From: Nocardia grenadensis NBRC 108939
Lineage (GTDB): Bacteria; Actinomycetota; Actinomycetes; Mycobacteriales; Mycobacteriaceae
DNA: 64,000 bases
Assembly: GCF_001613445.1 (NCBI RefSeq)
Contig: NZ_BDCJ01000017.1
Location: 124,001 to 188,000 of the forward strand
Direction: 5' to 3'
In this document: positions 43,537-51,931 of the stretch, in pieces
How positions within the stretch are numbered: the stretch's first letter is position 1
Layout: every line of letters begins with the position of its first letter
Program-made: the position numbers and the translations under genes
The notes under the pieces: model-generated
Databases searched by the model: none
The model's input: the letters and a program-made list of their open reading frames with translations, nothing else
Told to the model about the DNA's origin: nothing

Positions 43537-44571
43537 CTAGGCCATCAGCTCGGTGTGGGCGTGCTCCGGCGCCGTCTGACAGACGTAGAGATGCTGGTCG
43601 TAGCCGCTACCTATTTCGACTGCAGTGGGCCTGAAGCCGATGGATGGTTCATGCGCCGATTCCTCGCGTGGGAGCCAGCTGCTGTCTCTGCTGCCGGCTT
43701 CGGACGTGGCGATGGTCAGCAGGGCACGCATATCGCTGTTGCAGGTACGGCAGAGTAGGGGGCTGGGGTCGGCGGCTCCCCAGCCAGGCCAGCCGCCGAC
43801 TCTCCAGCCGGGTGCGACGGACAACTCGTTGGCGTAGAACTCCGGCGGGTACGACGCGTAGGCGCTGTCCACGCCCATCTCGGCTGCCTGCCACACGCTC
43901 CAGTCTCCGATCTGCTCCCGGAGTTCCTTGCTCAGCTCCCTGTGGTCGGGGTATTCGGTGACCTGCTCCGGGTTGAGCAGGCACGGCTCGGGCAGGTAGC
44001 CGTCGAACTGCACTGCGGGCGGTTCGGGGGGCGTAGTGAGGATGTCGGTGACGGTGGCGGCCGACCGCCAGAACAGCGCGGTCTTGGGCATGCCCGTCGA
44101 GTGGTCGAAGGGGCACCACAAGACCTGGAGCAGGTCTGCGCCTTCAGGCGTGTGCAGATCGGGCACGTCGCGCGCGTAGAGCTGCGCGACCGGCAGCATC
44201 GCTATGGAACCCTCATAGGGGGCGACCGCCAACGTGACCGGATACTCCTGCGGCGGGCGGATTCGCTCGAGGGTCTCTCGTTCCCGCGGGGTCAGGCTCC
44301 TGCCGCGCGAGGCGGCACGGATCCGTCGTTCCAGCCTCACCTCCGCTGGGGTCAGGGTCGGGTTGATTCCGTCCACTACATGAGGTTCGTCGCAGTGCGG
44401 CCATGGCTCGTCGGCGGGCCAGAGCAACGGTCCGCCGATGGAACTGTCCTGCGGTGACGGCGCCCCGGGGCGCGGGTGCAACCGGGTCGCCGTGCGTGCC
44501 AGCGGAGCCAGCAGAGGAAAGACGGTGGTGACGTCGAACGGCCGCGGCGGAGTGGTCGGAGTGCTGGTCAT
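43537..44571 (-). CDS. DUF1963 (YwqG-like) protein
   Basis: A 344-residue cytoplasmic protein of the DUF1963/YwqG family, recognisable from IGGPLLWPADEPWPHC near the N-terminus, LLQVLWCPFDHS, and the terminal LLCRTCNSDMRALLTIATSE with QHLYVCQTAPEHAH. Two CxxC-like pairs late in the protein may bind metal. ATG at 44571 is the likely start. Family function is unknown. It lies between the resolvase and the HadAB gene in the mosaic region and looks intact. Confidence 0.82.
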   Translation of the reverse strand: MTSTPTTPPRPFDVTTVFPLLAPLARTATRLHPRPGAPSPQDSSIGGPLLWPADEPWPHCDEPHVVDGINPTLTPAEVRLERRIRAASRGRSLTPRERETLERIRPPQEYPVTLAVAPYEGSIAMLPVAQLYARDVPDLHTPEGADLLQVLWCPFDHSTGMPKTALFWRSAATVTDILTTPPEPPAVQFDGYLPEPCLLNPEQVTEYPDHRELSKELREQIGDWSVWQAAEMGVDSAYASYPPEFYANELSVAPGWRVGGWPGWGAADPSPLLCRTCNSDMRALLTIATSEAGSRDSSWLPREESAHEPSIGFRPTAVEIGSGYDQHLYVCQTAPEHAHTELMA

Positions 44572-44717
44572 GGCCGCGATAGTGCCAAATGACTCTGACA
44601 ACGGCGGGTAGCCGTGGGATCAGCCGAATTTCGGGCGCGGACGCTCTGCACGCACTGGACAATCGGCCTAACGCTCGGTGTCCACTGAAAGGTGCTTGTT
44701 GGACAAATTTCCTGCGT

Positions 44718-44782
44718 AAATCATCGCTGACCAGCGATGATTTCCCAATCATCTGTCCAGAAGTGCATCAATTATTGAACAC
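44718..44782. repeat. Two-dyad module, copy A
   Basis: Dyad 1 is AAATCATCGCT (44718-44728), GACC, AGCGATGATTT (44733-44743), centre 44730.5. Dyad 2 is CTGTCCAG...GAACAC around 44753-44782, centre 44767.5, with TGCATCA at its heart. The centre-to-centre distance is 37 bp, as in copies B (49680) and C (51713). It sits 130 bases upstream of the HadAB gene. Confidence 0.75.
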
Positions 44783-44910
44783 TCTGCGTAACTGTCAGGG
44801 TGGCGAGGCTACGGGGCCGTCTTGTGAGAAGGTGAGCTTTCACTCGCGCATACGGTACTGCCGGTGTCGGTTCCGAGTGTCGAAGGAATTTGGATGAAGG
44901 AGGGGCTTTG

Positions 44911-45951
44911 GTGGAAGCGTCGTTGGATGTGGCTGGGCTGGTAGGGCATCGCTATCGCGCGGATGACTACTACGAGGTGGGGCGGGAGAAGATCCGCGAG
45001 TACGCGCGAGCGGTGCAGGACTTCCATCCGGCGCACTGGAGCGAAGACGCTGCCGGTGAGTTCGGATACGCCGGTCTGATCGCGCCGACCACGTTCATCT
45101 CCACTGCCGCGATGTTGGCCAACCGCAGGCTGTTGGAAACCGTCCTCACCGGCTATGACGTAGTCGTACAGACCGATCAGGTCTTCGAGATGTACAAGCC
45201 GGTGCTCACCGGCGACCGGCTTGTCAGCGACGTCGAACTGTCCGCGGTGCGCCGTATCGCGGGCAGGGACCTGCTCACCATCACCAACACGTTCACCGAC
45301 CGGACCGGCGACATCGTGCAGATCATGCACACCACCGTCGTCGGCCTTACCAGCGAGGACGTCAACGCCGACATCAGCGCCACGATCGAACGCGTCATCA
45401 TGAGCGGACTCCGCGCGACCTCCCGGGCCGCGGCGGCATCCGCCGGCGTGGACGGGCTGATGGTGCCGGATCCGGACGCCGAGACCGTCGCACGTCTTTC
45501 GCCGATCTCCCGGACGCGTGTCCCGCGCACCATGCCGCGATTCGAGGACATCGCCGTCGGTGACGAGCTTCCCGCGCGGTCTGTGACCCTGACGCGCGGT
45601 GATCTGGTGAATTACGCCGGGGTCTCGGGGGACGTGAACCCCATCCATTGGCACGAGGGGGTCGCCGCGCTCGCGGGTCTTCCGGATGTGATCGCCCACG
45701 GCATGCTCACCATGGGTCTGGGGGCGGGATTCGTCACCGGATGGCTCGGTGACCCCGGTGCGCTGATCAGGTACGGGGTCCGGCTGTCGAATTACACGGT
45801 CATCGAAGCCGCCTCCGCGGGAACCGTGGAGTTCACCGGTCGCATCAAGTCGGTCGATCCCGACACCAGGACAGCTGTCGTCGTCATCGTCGCGAAGTCG
45901 GCCGGCCGCAAAGTTTTCGGGCTCGCCACCGCAGATGTCCGTCTCGCATAG
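44911..45951 (+). CDS. Fused (3R)-hydroxyacyl-ACP dehydratase HadA/HadB
   Basis: GTG at 44911 is placed just after AAGGAGGGG and opens 346 residues with two hot-dog (MaoC-like) domains. The second (residues ~190-346) has the hydratase motif DVNPIHWHEG and VIAHGMLTMGLGAGF, as in catalytic HadB; the first has the degenerate DFHPAHWSEDA, as in HadA. Together they dehydrate long (3R)-hydroxyacyl-ACP in FAS-II, feeding mycolic acid synthesis. In mycobacteria HadA and HadB are separate; here a ~40-residue linker (SAGVDGLMVPDPDAETVARL) joins them. In-frame TTG at 44890 and 44908 are less likely starts. Confidence 0.9.
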   Translation: MEASLDVAGLVGHRYRADDYYEVGREKIREYARAVQDFHPAHWSEDAAGEFGYAGLIAPTTFISTAAMLANRRLLETVLTGYDVVVQTDQVFEMYKPVLTGDRLVSDVELSAVRRIAGRDLLTITNTFTDRTGDIVQIMHTTVVGLTSEDVNADISATIERVIMSGLRATSRAAAASAGVDGLMVPDPDAETVARLSPISRTRVPRTMPRFEDIAVGDELPARSVTLTRGDLVNYAGVSGDVNPIHWHEGVAALAGLPDVIAHGMLTMGLGAGFVTGWLGDPGALIRYGVRLSNYTVIEAASAGTVEFTGRIKSVDPDTRTAVVVIVAKSAGRKVFGLATADVRLA

Positions 45952-46295
45952 CCTCTGCCGCGAGAGCCGCAGCCGTTGCCGGCGGTAATGGACGGCGGCC
46001 TCGGCAGCACCGGTTGCGCCGCGATCGAGTGTCCATAATTAGGCCGTTTGTGAACGATTTTCCGTAGATCCCGCCACGCCTCGGCCAGCTGCCCGATACC
46101 GGACACCGGCCCCGTCTCCCCCCTCGCGGGCGGCGGCGCGAGCGTGTTCGGCGGCGGTGGGCTGCTTCTTCGGTGACATGCATACTTCCCGGTCTCGGCG
46201 ACACCCACGCTTCCCGACAGGCCGTGTACGCCGGGGACCCCGCGGTTCCGAATGGCGAGCCCGCCATATGCAGCGAGCCCGCCATATGCAGCAAG
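45952..46295. other. Intergenic stretch with a broken small ORF and an 18-bp tandem repeat
   Basis: The reverse strand from ATG near 46180 reads MSPKKQPTAAEHARAAARE, then, after a one-base shift, GPVSGIGQLAEAWRDLRKIV and HKRPNYGHS down to about 46030: likely a small gene broken by a frameshift. At 46255-46290, GCGAGCCCGCCATATGCA occurs twice in tandem, directly after the methyltransferase stop. Confidence 0.4.
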
Positions 46296-46940
46296 TTAGG
46301 ACTTACTGCGCGCGAAAAGAATCGCTTGCTGAGCTTTCGCATCCGGGTCGAGCAGCATCTGGGCCTCGACCACGAATCCGGCATCGTGCAGCCAGGATGC
46401 CACCTGGTTCGGCTGACGGTGGTGGACATGGACCTTCATCGGGTGACCGCCATAGCCCTCCGTCATCAACCGCGACTCGTCGCCGACGTGGAACAAGAGT
46501 TGCAACGGTCCGCCGGGACGCAATGCTCGGTGGAAGCGCCCGAATACAGTCGGCACCTCGTCGTCTGGGATGTGGATCAACGACTGCCAGACGAGCAGGC
46601 CGGCCACCGAAGCGACGGGCAGGTTCAGCTCCGTCATCGAGCCCACCTCGAACCGCAGGCCGGGGTGGTCGCGCCGAGCCACGTCGATCATCGCCGGGGA
46701 GAGGTCGATACCGAAGGCGTCGACACCGAGCTCATGCAGGTGGGCGGTGACTTCACCGGGGCCGCAGCCGACGTCCGCGACCGGTCCGCCGCCAGCGGTC
46801 CGCACGCTGTCGGCGAACAACTCCAGAGCCGCGCGAAGGTACTGGTGTCCGGCGAGGGCGCCGCGCACTTGGTTGGCATAGCTGACCGCGACCGCGTCAT
46901 AAGAGGTTCGGGTGTCGGCCAACCAGTCATCCGTGGTCAT
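46296..46940 (-). CDS. Class I SAM-dependent methyltransferase
   Basis: A 214-residue Rossmann-fold methyltransferase: motif I is VADVGCGPGEVTAHL, the acidic loop is AFGIDLSPAMID, and LLVWQSLIHIPDDEV corresponds to the substrate-side strand, followed by LRPGGPLQLLFHVGD. The methyl acceptor cannot be read from sequence. ATG at 46940 begins MTTDDWLADTRTSYDAVA, the standard start of this subgroup. It stands alone, with an 18-bp tandem repeat after its stop. Confidence 0.9.
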   Translation of the reverse strand: MTTDDWLADTRTSYDAVAVSYANQVRGALAGHQYLRAALELFADSVRTAGGGPVADVGCGPGEVTAHLHELGVDAFGIDLSPAMIDVARRDHPGLRFEVGSMTELNLPVASVAGLLVWQSLIHIPDDEVPTVFGRFHRALRPGGPLQLLFHVGDESRLMTEGYGGHPMKVHVHHRQPNQVASWLHDAGFVVEAQMLLDPDAKAQQAILFARSKS

Positions 46941-47149
46941 GACCGGCAGGATATTCCATGATCGCGGCGGACTCGACGCTACTCGGGAACGACAAAGGTG
47001 CCCCCACCCGGCCGGGGTGGATTAAGGCAGCGGACATACCGCGCGAGAGTACGGATCCCTGCCGTAGCCCGTTCAGTGGAGCCCTGCTTGATGGCGATCG
47101 CGTTCGAGACCGTTTCACCGACATTCTCGGTCCGGTGAGAGTGGCGGGC

Positions 47150-47365
47150 ATGCACCTTCTTCGGCATCCGCACTACGGCGATCCCTGCCAACACCCGAAC
47201 CCCAACCTCGGCGTCCTGGAAACCCCGCCCTTCTACGCCGCGCAACTCGTCCCCGGAGACCTCGGCACCAAAAGGCGGCCTGATCATCGACATCCACGGC
47301 CGCGTCCAACGCGACAACGGAACCACCATCACAGGCCTCTACGCCGCGTCGTATCCGCAAAACAT
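47150..47365 (+). pseudogene. 3-ketosteroid-delta1-dehydrogenase (kstD-like) C-terminal remnant
   Basis: The forward strand reads HYGDPCQHPNPNLGVLETPP, FYAAQLVPGDLGTK in one frame, then after AAAA at 47270-47273 the frame shifts and continues GGLIIDIHGRVQRDNGTTIT, GLYAAS. This is the FAD-binding C-terminal part of KstD-type flavoproteins (YYGDP...PNP, VPGDLGTKGG, GLYAAGN region). One extra A explains the shift, and the rest of the ~500-codon gene is missing. It is a degraded remnant. Confidence 0.8.
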
Positions 47366-47693
47366 GCAGGTCACAGTCGCTGCCAGTGCATATGCCCGGA
47401 TACACACCACGTCCCCGACCTCGAAAACTTCCTCGATAGCCACCCCTGCAAGGTGCAGCAACAGCAACCGCACACCACGATCAACACACAGCTGGACATG
47501 ATCGCAAAACCCCAGCCACCCGCCGCTCTCAGGCCACAGCCGTCACGGAAAGTGGGCCAGATCCGAATGTCGACGTCGTTTGTCGGTGAATTCTGGTGTC
47601 ATTGAGCGGCTTCGGGCTCGCGTTGTATCGGCAGAAAGTGACGTCACCTGCACGGCGTGTCGCAGAACGAGTCCTGGTGGCGTCACCTGCCAT

Positions 47694-48257
47694 TCAGGCT
47701 TTGAACGAGTGCAGGCTGGCCAGGCACAAGGTCTGCCCGGCGTCGAACCATTCGAAGGTGCTGACCGGCTGGAATCCCAGGCGGGCTGCGAGTCTGAGCG
47801 AGCGTTTGTTGGCCGTCTGGGTCGCGATGAGGACCGGCTGGTCTGGGAGCTCGTCTGCGGCTGCGCGTAACGCGGCGCTCGCGGCCTCGAACGCCAGTCC
47901 TGCGCCCCAGGCGTCGCGCCGCATCAGGTAACCCAGTTCCAGTTCCTCGCCGTCGTCGGTGACGTGGCCGGGCTCGTCAGCGGCACGACGTTTGAGCTCG
48001 AATGTTCCGATCAGGTTGTCGGTGGCCTTGTCGGCGATGATGAAGTGGCCGGCAGTGGCGGTTGCGTTGGCTGCGCCGCCGATCGCGTCGAGGCGCTGCT
48101 CGGCGTCCTCCCGCAGCCGCGGGACTCCGATGTAGGCCCAGACATCCGGGTCAGTCTGTAGCTCGATGAGCCCTTCCCGATCAGCGTCGCGCGCCTTGCG
48201 CAGTAGGACCCGTTCCGCGGCGATCTGGACAGCGGACAGCATCGGCAACTGGTTCAT
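47694..48257 (-). CDS. GNAT-family acetyltransferase (RimJ/RimL-like)
   Basis: A 187-residue acetyltransferase: ERVLLRKARDADREGLIEL, WAYIGVPRLREDAEQRL, HFIIADKATDNLIGTFELK, GYLMRRDAWGAGLAFEAASA (acetyl-CoA loop), ANKRSLRLAARLGFQPV. This layout matches RimJ/RimL-type GNATs that acetylate protein N-termini or small amines. ATG at 48257 follows GGGGAGGGCCAC. It lies between the kstD remnant and an IS element and appears intact. Confidence 0.87.
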   Translation of the reverse strand: MNQLPMLSAVQIAAERVLLRKARDADREGLIELQTDPDVWAYIGVPRLREDAEQRLDAIGGAANATATAGHFIIADKATDNLIGTFELKRRAADEPGHVTDDGEELELGYLMRRDAWGAGLAFEAASAALRAAADELPDQPVLIATQTANKRSLRLAARLGFQPVSTFEWFDAGQTLCLASLHSFKA

Positions 48258-48446
48258 GTGGCCCTCCCCTTGCTTCGACGTTGATCGGTAAAGATCATGC
48301 CACCACCCCGTGGACATCTCTGCGAAGCACGAGAATCCCTCCACCGCAAGCAAGATCACGCCGTCGTTATTCACCGAGATGAACATCCGGCCAGCACAGG
48401 CGACTTCAAGATCCACCGACAAACGACGTCGCAGATGACCGATCTA

Positions 48447-49554
48447 GGGCGTGTGTCGAAGTAGCTGATGGGGTGGCACCGCTTCGCGGTGCCACCCCAT
48501 CAGCGGTTTCATGAAAGACGTTGTCCGCGTTGGCGGATAGGCGAGGTCCGGTAAGTGGGTTGAACGACCAAGCACAACCGGAACCAAACCGGAGACCTCG
48601 TGACCACAGTAGCGGTGACGGGGCGCGCGGATCTGACCGAGGCTCAATGGGCGAGGCTGGAACCGCTGCTGCCCCGCGGCAGAAAGACCGGACGCCCGCC
48701 GGTATGGACGAAACGACAGCTCATCGACGGAATCAGGTGGCGCACCCGCGTCGGCTGCCCCTGGCGTGACATTCCACCGCACTACGGTTCCTGGTCGGCG
48801 ATCTACGGGCTGTTCCGGCGCTGGCAACGCGGCGGAGCCTGGCTCGTGATCCTGAAACTGCTGCAAACGTTCACCGAGACCGCAGGCCGGATCGGGTGGC
48901 AGATCAGCATCGACTCGACAATCATGCGAGCTCATCAGCACGCAGCCGGAGCACGCCGCGACCCGGGCAGCCAAGCCGAGCCGCCGGGCGGGCCCGGTGA
49001 ATGCGAGCCCGGCGACCACGCACTCGGCCGCTCCCGCGGCGGGTGGACAACAAAACTACATCTGGCCTGCGAGGATCGCTGCCGGGTGATGAGTATGCTG
49101 CTCACCGCCGGCCAAGCCGGCGACAGCCCGCAGTTCGCGGCGGTCCTCGGTCGGATCGAGGTGTCGATCCCCGGCAGCCGGGCACGCCGACGACCGCATC
49201 GAGTACTCGCCGACAAGGCCTACTCCAGTCGCGCCAACCGCGACTGGCTCCGTCGCCGCGGCATCAAAGCCACCATCCCGGTACCGGCCGACCGGGCCGG
49301 TCACCGCCGGGCCCGTGGATCGGCCGGCGGGCGCCCACCGGCGTTCGACCCAGTGATCTACCGCGACCGCAACACCGTCGAACGCGGCATCAACCAGCTC
49401 AAACAACACCGGGCAGTCGCGACCCGGTTCGACAAACTCGCCGTCCGCTACCTCGCGACAATCCACATCGCAGCGATCAACCAATGGCTCCGCCACACCT
49501 GAGCAGCAAGCGGGCAACAACCCGGCCCCCTGCTCAACACTTCGACACACGCCC
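48447..49554 (+). mobile_element. IS5-family (IS427-like) insertion sequence
   Basis: A complete 1,108-bp element. GGGCGTGTGTCGAAGT (48447-48462) is repeated exactly in inverse form as ACTTCGACACACGCCC (49539-49554). Flanking TA on each side fits a 2-base target duplication. Just inside the left end, CTGATGGGGTGGCACCG and CGGTGCCACCCCATCAG (48465-48503) form a 17-bp hairpin with a CTTCG loop that could block outside transcripts from entering the transposase. One transposase gene fills the element. Confidence 0.92.
48600..49502 (+). CDS. IS5-family transposase
   Basis: A 300-residue DDE transposase. The N-terminal DUF4096-like part reads LTEAQWARLEPLLPRG, WRTRVGCPWRDIPPHYGSW; the catalytic Asp are in QISIDSTIMRAHQHAAGAR and VLADKAYSSRANRDWL, and the Glu in YRDRNTVERGINQLKQHR. 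All three are present and the frame is uninterrupted, so it is probably active. GTG at 48600 begins the protein. It lies within the 19-bp-flanked element with no second frame, so no programmed frameshift is required. Confidence 0.94.
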   Translation: MTTVAVTGRADLTEAQWARLEPLLPRGRKTGRPPVWTKRQLIDGIRWRTRVGCPWRDIPPHYGSWSAIYGLFRRWQRGGAWLVILKLLQTFTETAGRIGWQISIDSTIMRAHQHAAGARRDPGSQAEPPGGPGECEPGDHALGRSRGGWTTKLHLACEDRCRVMSMLLTAGQAGDSPQFAAVLGRIEVSIPGSRARRRPHRVLADKAYSSRANRDWLRRRGIKATIPVPADRAGHRRARGSAGGRPPAFDPVIYRDRNTVERGINQLKQHRAVATRFDKLAVRYLATIHIAAINQWLRHT

Positions 49555-49679
49555 TAGACCCCGGGTTACTCCACGTAGCCCTCACGCAGGTATCTCGACA
49601 ACGGGTCCGCAGCCGGCGACTTACGACCACTTCACTGTCCGCAAAAGGACGGTTAATGAGCAATGACTCGGTTGACTAG

Positions 49680-49738
49680 ATCGTTGACCAGCGATGATTA
49701 CTGACTCATGTGTTCGATAATGCATCGATCAATGCACA
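49680..49738. repeat. Two-dyad module, copy B
   Basis: ATCGTTGACCAGCGATGATT (49680-49699, centre 49687.5) followed by TGTTCGATAATGCATCGATC (49711-49730) and AATGCACA, centre 49724.5. The distance between centres is 37 bp, as in copies A and C. It is more diverged, with 12 of 16 core positions of dyad 1 kept. It sits 15 bases from the MarR stop. Confidence 0.6.
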
Positions 49739-49752
49739 TCGACCTGGCCGCG

Positions 49753-50190
49753 TCAGCGTACCGGATCTTTGGAACGTGACATGAGAGAGCGTTCCAGTAG
49801 ATCGCCCGCCCCGCGGATCTCGGCATCGGAAGATCCGAGAAAGAATCGCGCGGCGACCGCTGCGAAGGTAGGCGCGAGCACGGGAGTGAGCCGGCGACCG
49901 GACTCGGTGAGTTCGAGACCCACCGCCCGCCGGTCCTCGGTCCCACGACGGCGATGCAGCAGACCCTTGCGCTCGAGCCGGTCTACGAGCCGGGTCGTCC
50001 CGGCAGTGTCGATACCGAGCGCAGCGGCCAGACGTTTCGGACTGCTCTCACCGCCGGCGAGATTGATCAGCAGTGCAGCTTGCTGGGCGGTCACTCCATG
50101 TGTAGCGAGCTCCCGGTCCAGCGATCTCGACAACTCTCGGGCGGAATCGTGCACTAGCGAGGCGGTCCGCATGGCAGCAGCGTTCTCCAT
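49753..50190 (-). CDS. MarR-family regulator
   Basis: A 145-residue winged-helix regulator. VTAQQAALLINLAGGESSPK, LAAALGIDTAGTTRLVDRLE and KGLLHRRRGTEDRRAVGLEL form the HTH and wing with the conserved Asp-Arg of the family. ATG at 50190 is used; an ATG seven codons later is possible. Its promoter region contains a TGTCTAGACA palindrome. No divergent target gene is intact; the neighbour is a broken small ORF and Tn3 debris. Confidence 0.86.
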   Translation of the reverse strand: MENAAAMRTASLVHDSARELSRSLDRELATHGVTAQQAALLINLAGGESSPKRLAAALGIDTAGTTRLVDRLERKGLLHRRRGTEDRRAVGLELTESGRRLTPVLAPTFAAVAARFFLGSSDAEIRGAGDLLERSLMSRSKDPVR

Positions 50191-50204
50191 CCCGCCACAA
50201 TAAC

Positions 50205-50230
50205 TGTCTAGACATTCATTGTCTAAGCAT
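50205..50230. promoter_or_regulatory. Probable MarR operator
   Basis: TGTCTAGACA (50205-50214) is a perfect palindrome, followed by ATTGTCTAAGCAT (50218-50230), a second imperfect copy of TTGTCTAxxCA. Such repeated half-sites upstream of a marR gene usually mediate autoregulation. Confidence 0.6.
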
Positions 50231-50397
50231 GCAGATGGCTTGAGGGTCGCAATTGCACCAGAAGCGCTGCCTTCCCCGGTTACAGCCGCTCGAAGGGGCG
50301 TCTCGAAACCTTGGTTACGAGACAGCGCGTAGTCGCCCTGGTGGCCAGGACGGGCGGGGCGAAGACTGGAGGAGGGGGCATGAGGAAGGAAGGTGTC

Positions 50398-50472
50398 ATG
50401 TCCAAGTCCGGCGGTAAGGGCGGCGGAAAGATGACCACTGCCGCGGCCTCACGCATTCAGGGGTTCCGGTAG
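50398..50472 (+). pseudogene. Interrupted small gene (seed-maturation-like)
   Basis: After AGGAAGGAAGGTGTC, ATG at 50398 opens MSKSGGKGGGKMTTAAASRI and Q, the start of a small Gly/Ser/Ala-rich protein family common on actinobacterial chromosomes and plasmids. It is cut at 50460 where GGGGTTCCGG begins, giving a spurious tail GFR and stop. The break coincides with the putative Tn3 end, so the transposon inserted inside this gene. Confidence 0.5.
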
Positions 50473-50497
50473 TAATCGCGCGGAAAACAACGACAAT
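50460..50497 (+). repeat. Putative Tn3-family terminal inverted repeat (left end)
   Basis: GGGGTTCCGGTAGTAATCGC at 50460, followed by GCGGAAAACAACGACAAT, begins with the GGGG typical of Tn3-family 38-bp ends and lies 145 bases ahead of the transposase fragment. No matching right end is found within the window, consistent with deletion of the rest of the transposon. Confidence 0.45.
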
Positions 50498-50604
50498 GGC
50501 TTGACCAGCGAAGATGTCCTGTAACGGCTCGGGCTGCGGACGGACTCGGTTGATGCTTGGCTGGCTGCCGATGAGGTCGGTCGGTGTGCTGGAGGTCGGG
50601 TTAC

Positions 50605-51690
50605 GTGGCTACTCGGGTGTTTGCGGATGAGGAGTTGGTGCGGCTGCGGGAGTTTCCCGATATCAGCCGCGATGAGTTGTTCCGGTTCTTCACGCTCACT
50701 CCGGCCGATGTTGCGTTCGTGACGCCGGGTCGGGGTCGTGGCCCGGCGGAGCGGCTTGGTTTGTCGGTCGCGTTGTGTTCGTTGCCGTGGTTGGGGTTCG
50801 TGCCGGATCGGGTGGCCGACGCGCCGCCGGTGGCGGTGGCCCGGTTGGCGGATCAGCTGGGAGTTGATGCGTTGATGATTCGTTCGTACGGCAAGCGGGC
50901 GCAGACGCGCACCGAGCATGTGCGGTTGGCGGCGCAGTATCTGGGGTGGCGGCCGGCGAGCGCGATGGAGCTGAAGGAGTTGGACGAGTTCCTGCTGGCG
51001 CGGGCGATGGAGCACGATTCACCGACGCTATTGTTCCGGCTGGGATGTGAGTATCTGCTGTCGGCCAGAGTGATCCGACCCAGCCCGGACACCGTTGTCC
51101 GCCGGGTCGTGCATGCCCGCGAGCAGGCGCAGCGCGAGACCTACGACCGGATATCGCACGAGCTGACTGCTCAGCGCTGCGCGGAGTTGGATGCTTTGCT
51201 GGTCGCTGATTCCTCGATCGGGATGTCGCGGCTGCGATGGTTGTCGACCGGCGCGGTGGAGGCGTCGGCGGCCGCGGTGCGAAACGAGGTCGAGAAGCTG
51301 GGGTATCTGCGCGGCCTGGGCGCGGACACCCTGGACATGTCGGTGCTCCCGGCCGAACGACGGCGGTTCCTCGCGACGCTGGGGCGGCGTCTGACCGTCC
51401 AGGCTCTGGAACGCCGCGATCCCGAACGCCGGTATCCGATCCTGCTGACGGTGGTGGCGCAGTCGGCCGTCGATGTGCTCGACGAGGTGGTCGCGCTGTT
51501 CGATCAGGCGCTTTCGGCGAAGTTCAGTGCCGCCGAGCCCCGGATGAAAAATGAACTCGCCGAGCGGGGTAAGACTGGAGAGGACCGGCAGGCGCTGCTA
51601 GATGATCTGCTCACGATTCTCACCGATCCGCAGATCCCTGATGAGGATATCGGCGGGTTGATCCGAGGCCACGGCATCGGGTGGGATTTC
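50605..51690 (+). pseudogene. Tn3-family transposase, N-terminal fragment
   Basis: GTG at 50605, after GGAGGTCGGGTTAC, opens a frame matching the N-terminal DUF4158 domain of Tn3 transposases: DELFRFFTLTPADVAFV, NRLGLSVALCSLPWLGFVP-like residues, LKELDEFLLARAMEHDSPT, IRPSPDTVVRRVVHAREQAQ. The homologous part ends near IGGLIRGHGIG (about 51690); the remaining ~650 residues, including the DDE core, are missing. The frame stays open to 51834 through unrelated sequence. Cannot transpose on its own. Confidence 0.88.
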
Positions 51691-51712
51691 CAGACACTGA
51701 CCCCACCTCAAA

Positions 51713-51773
51713 CATCGCTGAACAGCGATGATGACGACCGAGGCTGTCCAAGAATGCATCAGTTGATGGACAG
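51713..51773. repeat. Two-dyad module, copy C
   Basis: CATCGCTG (51713-51720), AA, CAGCGATG (51723-51730), centre 51721.5; then CTGTCCA (51744-51750) to TGGACAG (51767-51773), centre 51758.5, perfect 7-bp arms around TGCATCA. Centres are 37 bp apart. It begins about 20 bases after the transposase homology ends. Confidence 0.78.
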
Positions 51774-51931
51774 TGTCGATGATCTGCACCGAGTGCCGAG
51801 GGGCGCATTCGAGGAGGGCCCGACTCGCGCATAGCCCGGTAAGGCGGAGCTCGGTTTTCGGCGGGGTGGCGCAAGATGCCTATACCGTGGTCAGGAATCG
51901 CCGATTACCTCATGAAAGGTCGTGTGCCGCC

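Noticed and set aside
50498..50520. Possible fourth copy of module dyad 1 (TTGACCAGCGAAGATG)
   Set aside because: Only one arm is preserved and nothing like dyad 2 is found 37 bp further on; it may be a degenerate half-site inside the Tn3 end.
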